From NCBI GenBank assembly GCA_964608615.1, contig CAZSQG010000026.1, positions 1 through 44,623 of the forward strand: a stretch of DNA of 44,623 nt, read 5' to 3'. Position 1 is the first letter of the stretch; every line of letters begins with the position of its first letter. Positions 17,986 to 26,347 of this stretch are shown piece after piece. Source of the DNA: CALEUX01 sp964608615 (lineage in GTDB: Bacteria > Bacteroidota > Bacteroidia > Bacteroidales > Marinilabiliaceae). Under the pieces are notes generated by a model, which ran no database searches, had not been told where the DNA came from, and saw only the letters and a program-made list of their open reading frames with translations. The position numbers and the translations under genes are program-made.

Positions 17986-18963
17986 TTAATTCACAGATAT
18001 TTTGTTTTTTATCTTAACCAGTTGGCACCAGGAATTTTTTCCGTCGTAAACCGAGGTAATTAAACCTGTTATTTTTCCATCTTCGATGAGCAATTGCGGC
18101 CGTTCTCTTCTTTTACATTTTATTTTTGAGCCATTGGTTAAACGAATTTTATGGTCATAAGCAATTAATGGCTCTCCTTTATGCCACGATTTCATCTCAT
18201 TCAGAGAGGTGAGATGGACACCCCACCGGATTTCTCCAGAAATACAGCCAACGTTATCCTCGCAAATCAAATGAACAAGGCTGCCGCTTTTATAGAGATA
18301 AAAATCTTCCAGTTTGCAAGAGGGCCAAACATTGTCATTAACCACAGTAAAAGACCCATCAACCGAATCGGCACTGGCCAGGTAAACTCTCAAATTGGCA
18401 TCACGGTACATAAGCCATATTTTGCCACTATCTTCAAGGATGGCGGGGTTGTTCGATTCGGTTTCTATTAAAGGGCGGTTCGATCGTTTCCAGGGACCAT
18501 TGATTGATTTTGCCCTGGCAAACCCTACTCGTCGCAGCAGTCTGTCAGATTTTTCCTGAAAGGTTGTGAAATCGCTCCCGATGTAAAAGAGAATGTATTC
18601 GTCATTTATTTTATGAATGGTGGGATTGTGCGACATATTTGAATCCCAAAAGGCGCTGTCGCGTTCGCCAATAACGACCTCTTCGAAGGTAAAGGGTCCC
18701 TGGGGCGACAGGGAGGAGGCCCGCACAATTTCAGAGTTTGTTTTGTAGCCATGGGGAAATTTGCCGGTTTTGGGCCAGCGTGAGGCAAAAAGATGATAAA
18801 CGGAATCGACACGGATTATGGAACCACCCCAGATCCAGTAATCATCCATTTTAAACCCGGAGTTTTCGGGAACATCTTCGAGGTCGAACAGTTTTTGTGT
18901 TTGCTTACTACAGCCGGCCGCTATAAGGCTAAGTGCCAGCAAAAGAATAGTAATCCGTTTCAT
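17986..18963 (-). CDS. GH43-like five-bladed propeller lipoprotein
   Basis: This 325-residue protein has a lipoprotein signal (MKRITILLLALSLIAAGC, lipobox IAAGC) and a single five-bladed beta-propeller of the GH43/GH117/GH32 type. Characteristic features are DDYWIWGGSII at the first blade, FHLFASRWP-like VYHLFASRWPK, SHNPTIHKINDEYILFYIGS, and NNPAILEDSGKIWLMYRD, spaced like the propeller acidic residues. It is probably a cell-surface or periplasmic exo-glycosidase on a plant or algal oligosaccharide, but the specificity and even catalytic competence cannot be read. No SusC/SusD pair is nearby, so it is not in a typical polysaccharide locus. An aldo/keto reductase lies 281 bases upstream on the same strand. 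Confidence 0.75.
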   Translation of the reverse strand: MKRITILLLALSLIAAGCSKQTQKLFDLEDVPENSGFKMDDYWIWGGSIIRVDSVYHLFASRWPKTGKFPHGYKTNSEIVRASSLSPQGPFTFEEVVIGERDSAFWDSNMSHNPTIHKINDEYILFYIGSDFTTFQEKSDRLLRRVGFARAKSINGPWKRSNRPLIETESNNPAILEDSGKIWLMYRDANLRVYLASADSVDGSFTVVNDNVWPSCKLEDFYLYKSGSLVHLICEDNVGCISGEIRWGVHLTSLNEMKSWHKGEPLIAYDHKIRLTNGSKIKCKRRERPQLLIEDGKITGLITSVYDGKNSWCQLVKIKNKISVN

Positions 18964-19244
18964 TTGATAGTCATTGAAATTTTAAGTATTCAATATCGAC
19001 TTCAGGATTGCGAAAAGAAGCAATTGAAATAAAAATGTGGTAAAATAATACGCCAAAATCGCAAGGTCCGGGCATTGATGGCAAAAGGAGATTTCTGTCG
19101 ATACTCATTGCTCACCTAACCCCGGCTTTGCGTTTGTTGCGGTGAAAATTTCTTTTACAACCACTTCTTTTTTGCAAACAGATTCGTATGGGGTTATAAA
19201 CTCGTTTTTCGATACTCTCTAAATAATGGCCACCGACAGTTGAA

Positions 19245-20240
19245 TTACCATTTTTCTTTAGAGATGGTTGGCCAGATGTGCTGGTCGTAAATCGCTTTTA
19301 CTTTATTCATCTGTTCGGGCGTAATGTCGGGGATGTTGGCGGCCATCAGGTTCGAGAGTACCTGATCGGGCCGGGAGGCTCCCGGAATAACACAACTGAC
19401 CTCACGAAACATTAGTATCCATTTCAAGGCTATGGCAGCCAGGTTTTCGGCTTGTGGAAAGACTTTTTTGATGTCTTCAACGGCCTGCAACCCTTTAATG
19501 TAATCAACCCCGGAGAAAGTCTCTCCCTTGTCAAATGCTTCGCCATTACGGTTAAAGGTTCGGTGGTCGTCTTGACCAAATGTTGTGGTTTCGGTAAATT
19601 TACCGGTAAGAAGACCGCTGGCCAAAGGTACGCGCGTAAGGATGCCGATGTTTCTTTGGGCGGCTGCGGCAAAGAACTCGTCAGCGGGTCGTTGCCGAAG
19701 CATATTGAAGATGATTTGGACTGTTGTAACATTGTCGTACTCTATGGCCTTGAGTGCTTCTTCGACCCGTTCAACACTAACGCCGAGGTTCAGGATTTTC
19801 CCCTCTTTTTTGAGTTTGTCGAAGAGTTCGAAAATCTCGTGGCGATAATAGGTTTCGGTAGGCGGGCAGTGCAGTTGGATGAGGTCGAGGGTTTCAAGAC
19901 TCATATTTTTTAAACTGTCTTCCACAAAACCACGAAGCGCTTTTACCTGGTAGGATTGGTCATCATGGGGATTAAACCGGCGTCCGCATTTGGTAGCCAC
20001 ATAGATACGTTCGGAGCGGGAACGAACCAGGCGGCCAACGGCTTTTTCACTTTCGCCGTCACTGTAAACATCTGCTGTGTCGATGAAGTTCACGCCATGG
20101 TCAACGGCAGAATTTAAAATGGCATCGGCGTTTGAATGGCTAAAAACAGAGCCCCATTTTCCCCCCACCTGCCAGGTTCCTAATCCGATTTCAGAAATCT
20201 CAAATCCGGTTTTCCCAAGTAATCGTTTCTTCATATGCAT
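19245..20240 (-). CDS. Aldo/keto reductase
   Basis: This NAD(P)H-dependent oxidoreductase with the AKR TIM barrel has 331 residues. The catalytic tetrad is complete: Asp54, Tyr59 (FIDTADVYSDGESE), Lys84 (YVATKCG) and His124 (DLIQLHCPP). The C-terminal cofactor segment (CVIPGASRPDQVLSN) is present. It resembles the general oxidoreductase/YajO-Tas-like bacterial group acting on sugars or aldehydes. ATG 20234 (MKKRLLGKTG) is at least as likely a start as 20240. It may be functionally linked to the GH43-like lipoprotein downstream, but the 281-base gap makes co-transcription uncertain. Confidence 0.92.
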   Translation of the reverse strand: MHMKKRLLGKTGFEISEIGLGTWQVGGKWGSVFSHSNADAILNSAVDHGVNFIDTADVYSDGESEKAVGRLVRSRSERIYVATKCGRRFNPHDDQSYQVKALRGFVEDSLKNMSLETLDLIQLHCPPTETYYRHEIFELFDKLKKEGKILNLGVSVERVEEALKAIEYDNVTTVQIIFNMLRQRPADEFFAAAAQRNIGILTRVPLASGLLTGKFTETTTFGQDDHRTFNRNGEAFDKGETFSGVDYIKGLQAVEDIKKVFPQAENLAAIALKWILMFREVSCVIPGASRPDQVLSNLMAANIPDITPEQMNKVKAIYDQHIWPTISKEKW

Positions 20241-20418
20241 AAGTTTGATATAACAATAGTGTAAAAATGTTTTTGATTGAAAGGTATAAAAGGTTAATTG
20301 ACAAATTAAAGATAGCGATTTTTATTGCACGGGGATAAGAAAATAAATCATGGCCGGCATCGGGTGCGAACAAAATACTGTCAGTGTTGTTGGGTGGTGG
20401 GTTGATATAATGGTATTT

Positions 20419-20473
20419 GAGCCCGTGCTGCTTGAGCAATTGAACAAGAAAGTACTTTTACGGACAATAGTGA
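20419..20473 (+). repeat. Dispersed repeat A, copy 2 (55 bp)
   Basis: This matches 20-76 with one single-base gap and a few changes, ending CGGACAATAGTGA in both. It lies in the 337-base divergent region between the aldo/keto reductase and the PQQ-propeller gene, about 105 bases upstream of the latter. The remainder of 20241-20577 holds only a promoter candidate. Confidence 0.7.
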
Positions 20474-20488
20474 TTTAAAGTATAATAT

Positions 20489-20496
20489 TATCTTTG
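20489..20496 (+). promoter_or_regulatory. Candidate -7 box for the PQQ-propeller gene
   Basis: TATCTTTG matches the Bacteroidota -7 consensus TAnnTTTG, about 80 bases before the start codon and 15 bases after repeat A. No clear -33 TTTG is seen at the usual spacing, so this is weak. Confidence 0.3.
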
Positions 20497-20577
20497 GTTC
20501 ATGAAAACAAGCTTTGTTCGAATTTTGAGTAATCTTCACTATGCCAGATCATAATCCGGCAGCTAAAATTTTATATT

Positions 20578-21762
20578 ATGACCAGAGTGATTAATTTATT
20601 AATGTTCATTTTTCTTGCTGTCACGGCATCGGGGCAGGATTCTTTGATTTGGAAATTCTCAACCAATAGAAGGATTTTTTCATCACCAGAGATTAGTGAA
20701 AACACAATGTACATTGGAAGCAATGATTCCTGTCTTTATGCCTTAAACAAGAAAACCGGGAATCTTGTATACAAATTCAGAACTAACGGAGAAATAAAAT
20801 CAAAACCCTTAATATATAATAGTTCTGTAATATTTAACAGCTCTGACGGATTGGTTTATGCCATTGATAAAAACGATGCAGAGGTGTTGTGGACGTTCAA
20901 AACAAACGGAGAGAATAAACTGGATTTGTGGGACTACTTCCTTTCATCCCCGGTTTGCTCCGGTGATAAAGTATTTGTTGGAAGTGGCGACGGGAATGTA
21001 TATGCTATTGACCCAAAAACGGGATCATTAATCTGGAAATTTAAAACAGGAGGCATTGTACATGCAACCCCTTTGGTTTATGAAAATACTGTATTTATTG
21101 GCAGCTTCGATGGCTTATTCTATGCTTTAAATGCTCAAACCGGAGATTTGATTTGGAAATTCAAGACAATAGGCAGTGAATATTTCCCAAAAGGAGAAAT
21201 ACAAAAAGGGGCGGCACTATATAAGAACTCGGTAATATTTGGTTGTCGCGATTATAATATTTATTCCCTTAACATTAATACCGGAGTTGGAATGTGGAAT
21301 ACGAAAGAAAAAGGGAGTTGGGTTATTGCTGCACCATTAATTATTAATGATGTTATTTATGTTGGGACTTCCGATTCGCACAGATTTTGTGTATTTAATG
21401 CACAAAACGGAGAAGAAATTTGTTCCTATCCCTTAAATATGAGGGTATATGGCGAAGCAGTTCCACACAAAAACGATATATATTTCGGGTGCTTTAATGG
21501 TGGGCTATATCGGATTAATCATCTCAACGGGAAGTTGGAAGAGGTTTTTCGAACTCCCGGGAGTAAGAGAAATTACTTCGAGGTTTATAATGAAAATGGG
21601 GAATTTAAAGAAGGATTTGAATTATATGGAAACGAGATGGAAGCATCGGAGAATAAAATTCTTGATTTAGGAGCAATACTCTCAACACCCGTAATTGATG
21701 ATGGAATTATATATTTTGGTGACTCAAATGGCGTTATTTATGCAGTGTGGGGGAAAGAGTAG
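20578..21762 (+). CDS. Secreted PQQ-like beta-propeller protein
   Basis: The 394-residue protein has a cleavable signal peptide (about residues 1-20, ending TASGQ). The body is built of PQQ/BamB-type propeller repeats, each with the YALNxxTGxLIWKFKT motif: YALNKKTGNLVYKFRTNG, YAIDPKTGSLIWKFKTGG and YALNAQTGDLIWKFK, with degenerate copies later. No PQQ dehydrogenase metal or cofactor residues were recognised, so it is more likely a binding or scaffold propeller than an enzyme. It is a lone gene facing the ABC operon, with a shared hairpin at its 3' end. Function is unknown. Confidence 0.82.
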   Translation: MTRVINLLMFIFLAVTASGQDSLIWKFSTNRRIFSSPEISENTMYIGSNDSCLYALNKKTGNLVYKFRTNGEIKSKPLIYNSSVIFNSSDGLVYAIDKNDAEVLWTFKTNGENKLDLWDYFLSSPVCSGDKVFVGSGDGNVYAIDPKTGSLIWKFKTGGIVHATPLVYENTVFIGSFDGLFYALNAQTGDLIWKFKTIGSEYFPKGEIQKGAALYKNSVIFGCRDYNIYSLNINTGVGMWNTKEKGSWVIAAPLIINDVIYVGTSDSHRFCVFNAQNGEEICSYPLNMRVYGEAVPHKNDIYFGCFNGGLYRINHLNGKLEEVFRTPGSKRNYFEVYNENGEFKEGFELYGNEMEASENKILDLGAILSTPVIDDGIIYFGDSNGVIYAVWGKE

Positions 21763-21769
21763 GAAGAAA

Positions 21770-21801
21770 GGCAATAAGGCGTAGAATCGCCTTATTAGCC
21801 C
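21770..21801. terminator. Terminator-like hairpin between convergent genes
   Basis: AATAAGGCG (21773-21781) pairs with CGCCTTATT (21788-21796) around TAGAAT, and the stem extends by GGC/GCC across one bulge. It is followed on the plus strand by CTTCCCCTTTTGTTT, suiting termination of the PQQ-propeller gene. It also lies directly after the ABC ATPase gene on the minus strand. Confidence 0.75.
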
Positions 21802-21822
21802 TTCCCCTTTTGTTTAAAAGTT

Positions 21823-22731
21823 CTAAGGTCTTTCGTTTTTCAAATCTTCGAGCAGAGCTCCAAGTTTATTTACGTAATCAGTAAATTCAGTCGAATATCT
21901 AACTGAGTCATCGCGGATTTGGGGCAAATCGACTGTAATATGATGTCTTATGTTGGCTGGTCCGGAGTCCAGTATAACTATGTCGGTGGAAAGGAATATT
22001 GCCTCACTTTCGGAATGGGTTACAAAGACTATTGTTGGGTCAATTTTAGCATTTTCGAAAATTGAACGAAGAAAAACCTGTATTTGTTTTCGGGTAATGG
22101 TATCTAATGCACCAAAAGGCTCATCCATTAATAGTATTTGCGGATTCACGACCAGGTTGCGTGCAATGGCCACCCTTTGTAGTTGTCCTCCGGAAAGAAT
22201 GGGATATTTTGCCCATTTGTTTTCATGACCCGCTAAACCAACAATCGTTATCATATCCATGGCTTTATCGTAGGCCTCACTTTTAGGAACTCCTTTTAAT
22301 ATTAAGGGGAGGGCCACATTTTGTAAAACCGTCTTCCATTCAAATGAGGTGTATTGTTGAAAGACCATGGGAATTCGGTCTTTATCGGTTCGTTTTTTGC
22401 CATAGATATAAACCTCTCCGGATGTAGGTAGCTGTAATCCTGAGATATACCGGAGTAATGTAGATTTTCCACAACCCGACTTGCCCATTAAGGTAATAAA
22501 TTGACCACGGTTTTTAATGTCTTTGATATCCAGATTAAAATCCTTAAAAACCACATTAGGAGGGGTATGGTCCGAATATACCTGGTTAATTTTAACAAGG
22601 TTTATTATATCAGTTAATTCACCTGAAGGTTCCTGATAAGTGGCCGTATCGCTTTTATTATCATTGTCAATGTTTTGCGTAGGTTCGGTTATATCAAACT
22701 CCTCTTTTTTTTGGAAAATATTTCGCTTCAT
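21823..22731 (-). CDS. ABC transporter ATP-binding protein (SsuB/TauB/NrtD type)
   Basis: This cytoplasmic ATPase belongs to an importer. It has 302 residues including an extra N-terminal tail of about 40 polar residues. Walker A GKSGCGKST is at 83-91, the signature LSGGQ at 179-183, Walker B ILLMDE at 199-204, the D-loop GALD and the H-loop VTHSESEA follow. The closest subfamily by sequence style is nitrate/sulfonate/taurine (SsuB-like), but the substrate is not shown. It is the last gene of a five-gene minus-strand operon, starting 2 bases after the permease stop, so the two are coupled. The N-terminal tail is unusual and could contact the coiled-coil partners, which is speculation. Confidence 0.93.
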   Translation of the reverse strand: MKRNIFQKKEEFDITEPTQNIDNDNKSDTATYQEPSGELTDIINLVKINQVYSDHTPPNVVFKDFNLDIKDIKNRGQFITLMGKSGCGKSTLLRYISGLQLPTSGEVYIYGKKRTDKDRIPMVFQQYTSFEWKTVLQNVALPLILKGVPKSEAYDKAMDMITIVGLAGHENKWAKYPILSGGQLQRVAIARNLVVNPQILLMDEPFGALDTITRKQIQVFLRSIFENAKIDPTIVFVTHSESEAIFLSTDIVILDSGPANIRHHITVDLPQIRDDSVRYSTEFTDYVNKLGALLEDLKNERP

Positions 22732-22733
22732 AC

Positions 22734-23546
22734 TCAGGCGTATTTGAATTTAAAGATTTTTTTATCGAGCACTTTGAGTAGTTTATCTTGCACAAATCCA
22801 ATAGAAATGATAAGCAAGAGTACTGCATAAAGCTGATCGACGTGCGAACCACGCGAGGTTGCCATGTAAATCATTGAACCTAATCCGCCCTGGGCATTGA
22901 CCATTTCTGCAATAACAATGTAGGTCCAACTCACCGCAACAAGGTTGATTACATCCATTGAGAACCTGCTCAGAACCGATGGGATATAAAAATGTTTCAG
23001 AGTCATCCAGGGACTGGCATTGAGGGTCCACATGGTTTGTCGCAAAGCCTTAAGGTGGTCATCGGTTTCAATATCGGTTATACGTTGGGTAATGGCCGGA
23101 AGCAAATAAACAAAAATACCAAAGGCCAGGAATTCCACTTTAACACTGAGTCCAAGTCCAAAAAGGGCCATAAAAATGCCGGTTGTGGCAGGTAGAGGGG
23201 TAAAGCGGATGGCTTCAATTTGTTTACTTACCAGATGTCTGAAAAAGGGGACCAATCCAATTAAAAAACCAAGGGGAATGGCCAGCGCCATGGCTTGCAG
23301 ATATCCCCCAAGATTGATAAAAATGGAATAGCCGGTATTGTATAAAAGATTTCGTTCAACAAAGAGTGTTTTGAAGCACAAAATCACATCGATGGGAGAA
23401 GGTAGAATGGTGGGTTTAATCCAACCAATTGTTGGAATCAACCACCAGAAAAAGACCAGTAACACCCATCCCAAAATACTTATTGTCAATGAGGTTTTTT
23501 TATCAACAGCGCCGGCAAATCTAAAAAGTTTTTTTACAGTTTCCAT
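22734..23546 (-). CDS. ABC transporter permease (SsuC/TauC type)
   Basis: This 270-residue inner-membrane permease of the BPD_transp_1 family has about six helices. It starts with a basic cytosolic tail and helix TISILGWVLLVFFWWLIP. The two conserved loop segments of importer permeases are visible: EAIRFTPLPATTGIFMALFG and the EAA-like TLKHFYIPSVLSRFSMDV, followed by the VNAQGGLGSMIY motif typical of SsuC-like permeases. It is downstream of the SBP-OmpA gene, separated by 67 bases that contain a strong hairpin (23573-23604), and directly upstream of the ATPase gene. With one permease gene, the transporter should be a homodimer. Confidence 0.93.
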   Translation of the reverse strand: METVKKLFRFAGAVDKKTSLTISILGWVLLVFFWWLIPTIGWIKPTILPSPIDVILCFKTLFVERNLLYNTGYSIFINLGGYLQAMALAIPLGFLIGLVPFFRHLVSKQIEAIRFTPLPATTGIFMALFGLGLSVKVEFLAFGIFVYLLPAITQRITDIETDDHLKALRQTMWTLNASPWMTLKHFYIPSVLSRFSMDVINLVAVSWTYIVIAEMVNAQGGLGSMIYMATSRGSHVDQLYAVLLLIISIGFVQDKLLKVLDKKIFKFKYA

Positions 23547-23572
23547 AATCGCCTAATTTCCTTCTATTTAAC

Positions 23573-23604
23573 ACAAGGGAGGATAACTTTTTATCCTCCC
23601 TTGT
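23573..23604 (-). promoter_or_regulatory. Strong intra-operon hairpin between SBP-OmpA and permease genes
   Basis: ACAAGGGAGGATAA (23573-23586) and TTATCCTCCCTTGT (23591-23604) form a perfect 14-bp stem with a 4-base loop. It lies in the 67-base gap inside the operon, just after the SBP-OmpA stop. No T-run follows on the minus strand. It most likely protects the upstream mRNA or acts as a partial terminator, giving more binding protein than permease, as is common in ABC operons. Confidence 0.8.
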
Positions 23605-23613
23605 AATAATAAC

Positions 23614-25167
23614 TTATTTTCCTAACAACTGAAACTCTGTTCTGCGGTTTGCAGCCCGGCCTTCTTCCGAATTATTATCGGCCACCGGCTTATCGGGGCC
23701 GTTGCCCACAATAATAAACCTGTTTGGATCGAAATTGTAGGTTTTAACCAGATAATCAGCTACTGATTTTGCCCGTTTGTACGAAAGATCGCGGTTCATG
23801 GCGGCGCTCCCAACTATATCGGTGTTTCCTTCAATGCGAACTTTCATTCCGGCAAACTCCACCGATAACCGGCCAAGTTCATTCTCAATAATTTCCTTCA
23901 TACTCGAGGTAAGGGTCCATGAAGCAGTTTCAAAGTTGATGATGATAGGCTTAATGGCAACCGCAGGTGCATTTTGGTCCGATGCGGTGGGTGCCTCGAA
24001 GCGAATTTGTCCTTCAGCAACGTGAGCTTCCCCAGTTAGGTCGTTAATAGACTGAATGACACCAGGGTAAGAGGCTTCGGCCCATGGAACAATATTGGTT
24101 AAATTATTTCCATATCCGGTTTTGTAAACGCGGGCCATTTTGGTGTAAAGCTGTTGTCCGGTAAGGCCTGTATAATCAGTACTTAATCCAAAAAAGTTGA
24201 TGTTGTCGCCGTAGTTAGCAAAGTGAATCTTTTTCATCCCATCGAGGATGATACTTACATCGTCGGGAACTTCAAAAGCTATTTTATAAGTCTGAGCCGC
24301 TTTAGCCATTTTCTCAGGGTCTTTCATTTCTGAATTGGCCACAAGCCACGCTCTGGAGAGTTTTATAAATAAGTCTTTTTTCTCTTCAAGAACTTCTTTT
24401 CTGGCAATAAATCCGTCCATTATAATATTTGGAAGCAAATCGGTGCTTGTCAAAATCTTAGCGTCTCTGGAATTTAAACACTCCTCATCGTCGGGTGACC
24501 ATACAACGGTTGCATCGGCGTTTCCTGTTGTAAATGCTGTTTTGGCAGCAAACGGATCGCCCATGGGTAAAATTTCTACATCCTGTTCGGTAAGGCCTCC
24601 AGCCTCCAGAGTGGCATGAAGCAAGGTGTTGCTGGGCCATCCCAGAGCACAGGCAATTTTTTTGCCTCTAAGGTCGGCAACGGTTTTTATCGATTTATCA
24701 ACGATAAAAACATCTGCCCCACGCGAGTCATCTATTTTCAGGAATTGTACCACCGACATTTTGGCCAGGTCGCTGCTGCGGTCCATTCCAATTGGGGAAA
24801 TATCTGTTGTGGTAAAGATAAAATCAAGATCACCGTTTTTCAAGGCGTCGTTGAGTTTTTGCATGTCATCCATACGGATGGCTTCAAAGGTCACCCCAAA
24901 CTCTTTGTACATTCTGGAGTCTTTGTTTGGAGCGGCTCCGCCATTCATGTTGATTCCTGGAGCAAAACCAACAAAATTGTTAAATCCTCCTCTCAAGTCT
25001 GCTTTATTCCCTTTGGTGGCTTTGTTTATATATGGATATCCAAAATACACACCGGCTCCAACTAAGGCAATAATAAATAAGAGGACAATGACTTGAAATC
25101 CAAGTGTCCATTTTTTTGGGAACCCGGGAATGGATCTACCGGGTTTTTCTTGATAATTAGTTGCCAT
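23614..25167 (-). CDS. Membrane-anchored ABC substrate-binding protein fused to OmpA domain
   Basis: The 517 residues comprise a basic cytosolic tail, one membrane anchor (about 24-48), an SsuA/NMT1-like type 2 periplasmic binding fold (about 60-340, including ADVFIVDKSIKTVADLRGKK, GWPSNTLLHATLEAGG and ATVVWSPDDEECL), a linker, and a C-terminal OmpA/MotB peptidoglycan-binding domain (about 400-517). The OmpA signature is intact: IEGNTDIVGSAAMNRDLS followed by KRAKSV, so the Asp and Arg that bind diaminopimelate are present. The receptor is thus fixed at both the inner membrane and the wall. It is followed by permease and ATPase genes, making a complete importer. The substrate is unknown; automatic 'phosphate' names for this architecture are not supported by visible residues. 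Confidence 0.92.
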   Translation of the reverse strand: MATNYQEKPGRSIPGFPKKWTLGFQVIVLLFIIALVGAGVYFGYPYINKATKGNKADLRGGFNNFVGFAPGINMNGGAAPNKDSRMYKEFGVTFEAIRMDDMQKLNDALKNGDLDFIFTTTDISPIGMDRSSDLAKMSVVQFLKIDDSRGADVFIVDKSIKTVADLRGKKIACALGWPSNTLLHATLEAGGLTEQDVEILPMGDPFAAKTAFTTGNADATVVWSPDDEECLNSRDAKILTSTDLLPNIIMDGFIARKEVLEEKKDLFIKLSRAWLVANSEMKDPEKMAKAAQTYKIAFEVPDDVSIILDGMKKIHFANYGDNINFFGLSTDYTGLTGQQLYTKMARVYKTGYGNNLTNIVPWAEASYPGVIQSINDLTGEAHVAEGQIRFEAPTASDQNAPAVAIKPIIINFETASWTLTSSMKEIIENELGRLSVEFAGMKVRIEGNTDIVGSAAMNRDLSYKRAKSVADYLVKTYNFDPNRFIIVGNGPDKPVADNNSEEGRAANRRTEFQLLGK

Positions 25168-25204
25168 TTTTTTTATTTAGGGTTAAAAAAAAATTCATTA
25201 AAAT

Positions 25205-26326
25205 TTAAAATATATCACCAAGCGGACCCGCAGCATTTTTTTCGTCGCGGGTTAGTTTGTGGTTGGGGTTTGAAATTTTTGATGGGTTAGGGATCTCTAG
25301 TTGACCTGCATTCAGTTTATTGCCGATGGCAAGCAAAGTATCGTAAGCCTCGTCGCTGTCGAAATTAAACGCGGTGGTATTCCTTTCTAAGTCTTCAAGG
25401 TTTTGTGCAGTCATGGCCAGATCCTCTGAAATTCGTCCTGCCACAAATTCAAGGGCGTATTCCAATTTCCAGTTTTGACCGCCAGGGCCCAGAATCTCTT
25501 TCAAAATGGCAGTAGCTCCGCGCGAAGCAGCTGCCATTTCCCAATCTTTTTTCATGATGCTGATGCTTTCCTCAAAATCCTTTATTTTGTTTTCGAGGAG
25601 AGTTGCTCCAATTGCTAATTTACGGTCCAGATTGGCAAATATGTTCGAACGTGCAGCATATTTGGTTGTCCACTCAATATTTTTTTCGAGTATAGTATTG
25701 GTACGGGTACCTGCCGATGTGGCATTGATAAATTGTTGTTGAAGCTCAACATATTCATCGGTTTCTTTAATCTCTTTTCCTTTTTCGGCAATCAAACTGT
25801 CCATCTGTACTTTAATTTCACCAGCTTTTTTGGTCTGCCGTTGCACTTCTGTTTTTGAATTTTCAGCAACTTTTCGGGTTTCATTGGACATTTGCTCGAA
25901 ATCGGTACGAAGTTGTTTTATTTTCGATTTGTGCTTTAAAAACAAATCATGAGTCTCCCACATTTTTTGTTTTTGTTCATCGAGTTCATCAAATGGATTC
26001 CAGCGGATGATTGCCTTATGAAACCAACGTACAATTCTGCGGAAAAGTTTGAAAATAGCAGGCAAAAGTAATATAACCAGAATAACAGCCAACACGGAGA
26101 CGATGACCGCCAAAACCTGACTTAAAGCGGAGAAAACGGCCGGGATGATCCACTTGAAGGTGCCATAACCAATAATTCCAAATGTAATCAACCCAATAAA
26201 AGAGCCAATGGGTTTTTCACCTTTGCGCCATTTTCCAATCGTCTCTTTTCCTTTTTCAACCAACTTGGCATCATCGAAATATTTCATGATAGGCAGCTGG
26301 GTAATTGTTTTTGTTTCAGTTTGCAT
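25205..26326 (-). CDS. Inner-membrane coiled-coil protein of the SBP-OmpA operon
   Basis: No named family was recognised. The 373 residues start with a polar tail (1-35), two closely spaced hydrophobic segments (about 41-62 and 65-95, rich in Ile/Val/Leu), a basic stretch (KLFRRIVRWFHKAIIRW), then a long helical region (about 115-280) with heptad-like charge patterns, including KTEVQRQTKKAGEIKVQMDS, and a polar tail ending PLGDIF. The long coil is probably cytoplasmic, given the basic residues after the second span. The general shape recalls PspA/TelA-type membrane-associated coils, but no signature was seen. It sits 37 bases before the SBP-OmpA gene and 21 after the other coiled-coil gene. 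Confidence 0.8.
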   Translation of the reverse strand: MQTETKTITQLPIMKYFDDAKLVEKGKETIGKWRKGEKPIGSFIGLITFGIIGYGTFKWIIPAVFSALSQVLAVIVSVLAVILVILLLPAIFKLFRRIVRWFHKAIIRWNPFDELDEQKQKMWETHDLFLKHKSKIKQLRTDFEQMSNETRKVAENSKTEVQRQTKKAGEIKVQMDSLIAEKGKEIKETDEYVELQQQFINATSAGTRTNTILEKNIEWTTKYAARSNIFANLDRKLAIGATLLENKIKDFEESISIMKKDWEMAAASRGATAILKEILGPGGQNWKLEYALEFVAGRISEDLAMTAQNLEDLERNTTAFNFDSDEAYDTLLAIGNKLNAGQLEIPNPSKISNPNHKLTRDEKNAAGPLGDIF

Positions 26327-26347
26327 GATATCAATTTTGTTTCGTTT

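Noticed and set aside
19452..19913. 153-codon plus-strand ORF
   Set aside because: Antisense shadow of the aldo/keto reductase, whose full catalytic tetrad is visible.
24616..25096. Two long plus-strand ORFs
   Set aside because: Antisense to the SBP-OmpA gene and without family resemblance.
21823..25167. Naming the importer as phosphate, nitrate or taurine specific
   Set aside because: Sequence style resembles SsuABC/TauABC, but no ligand residue could be identified, so the substrate is left open.
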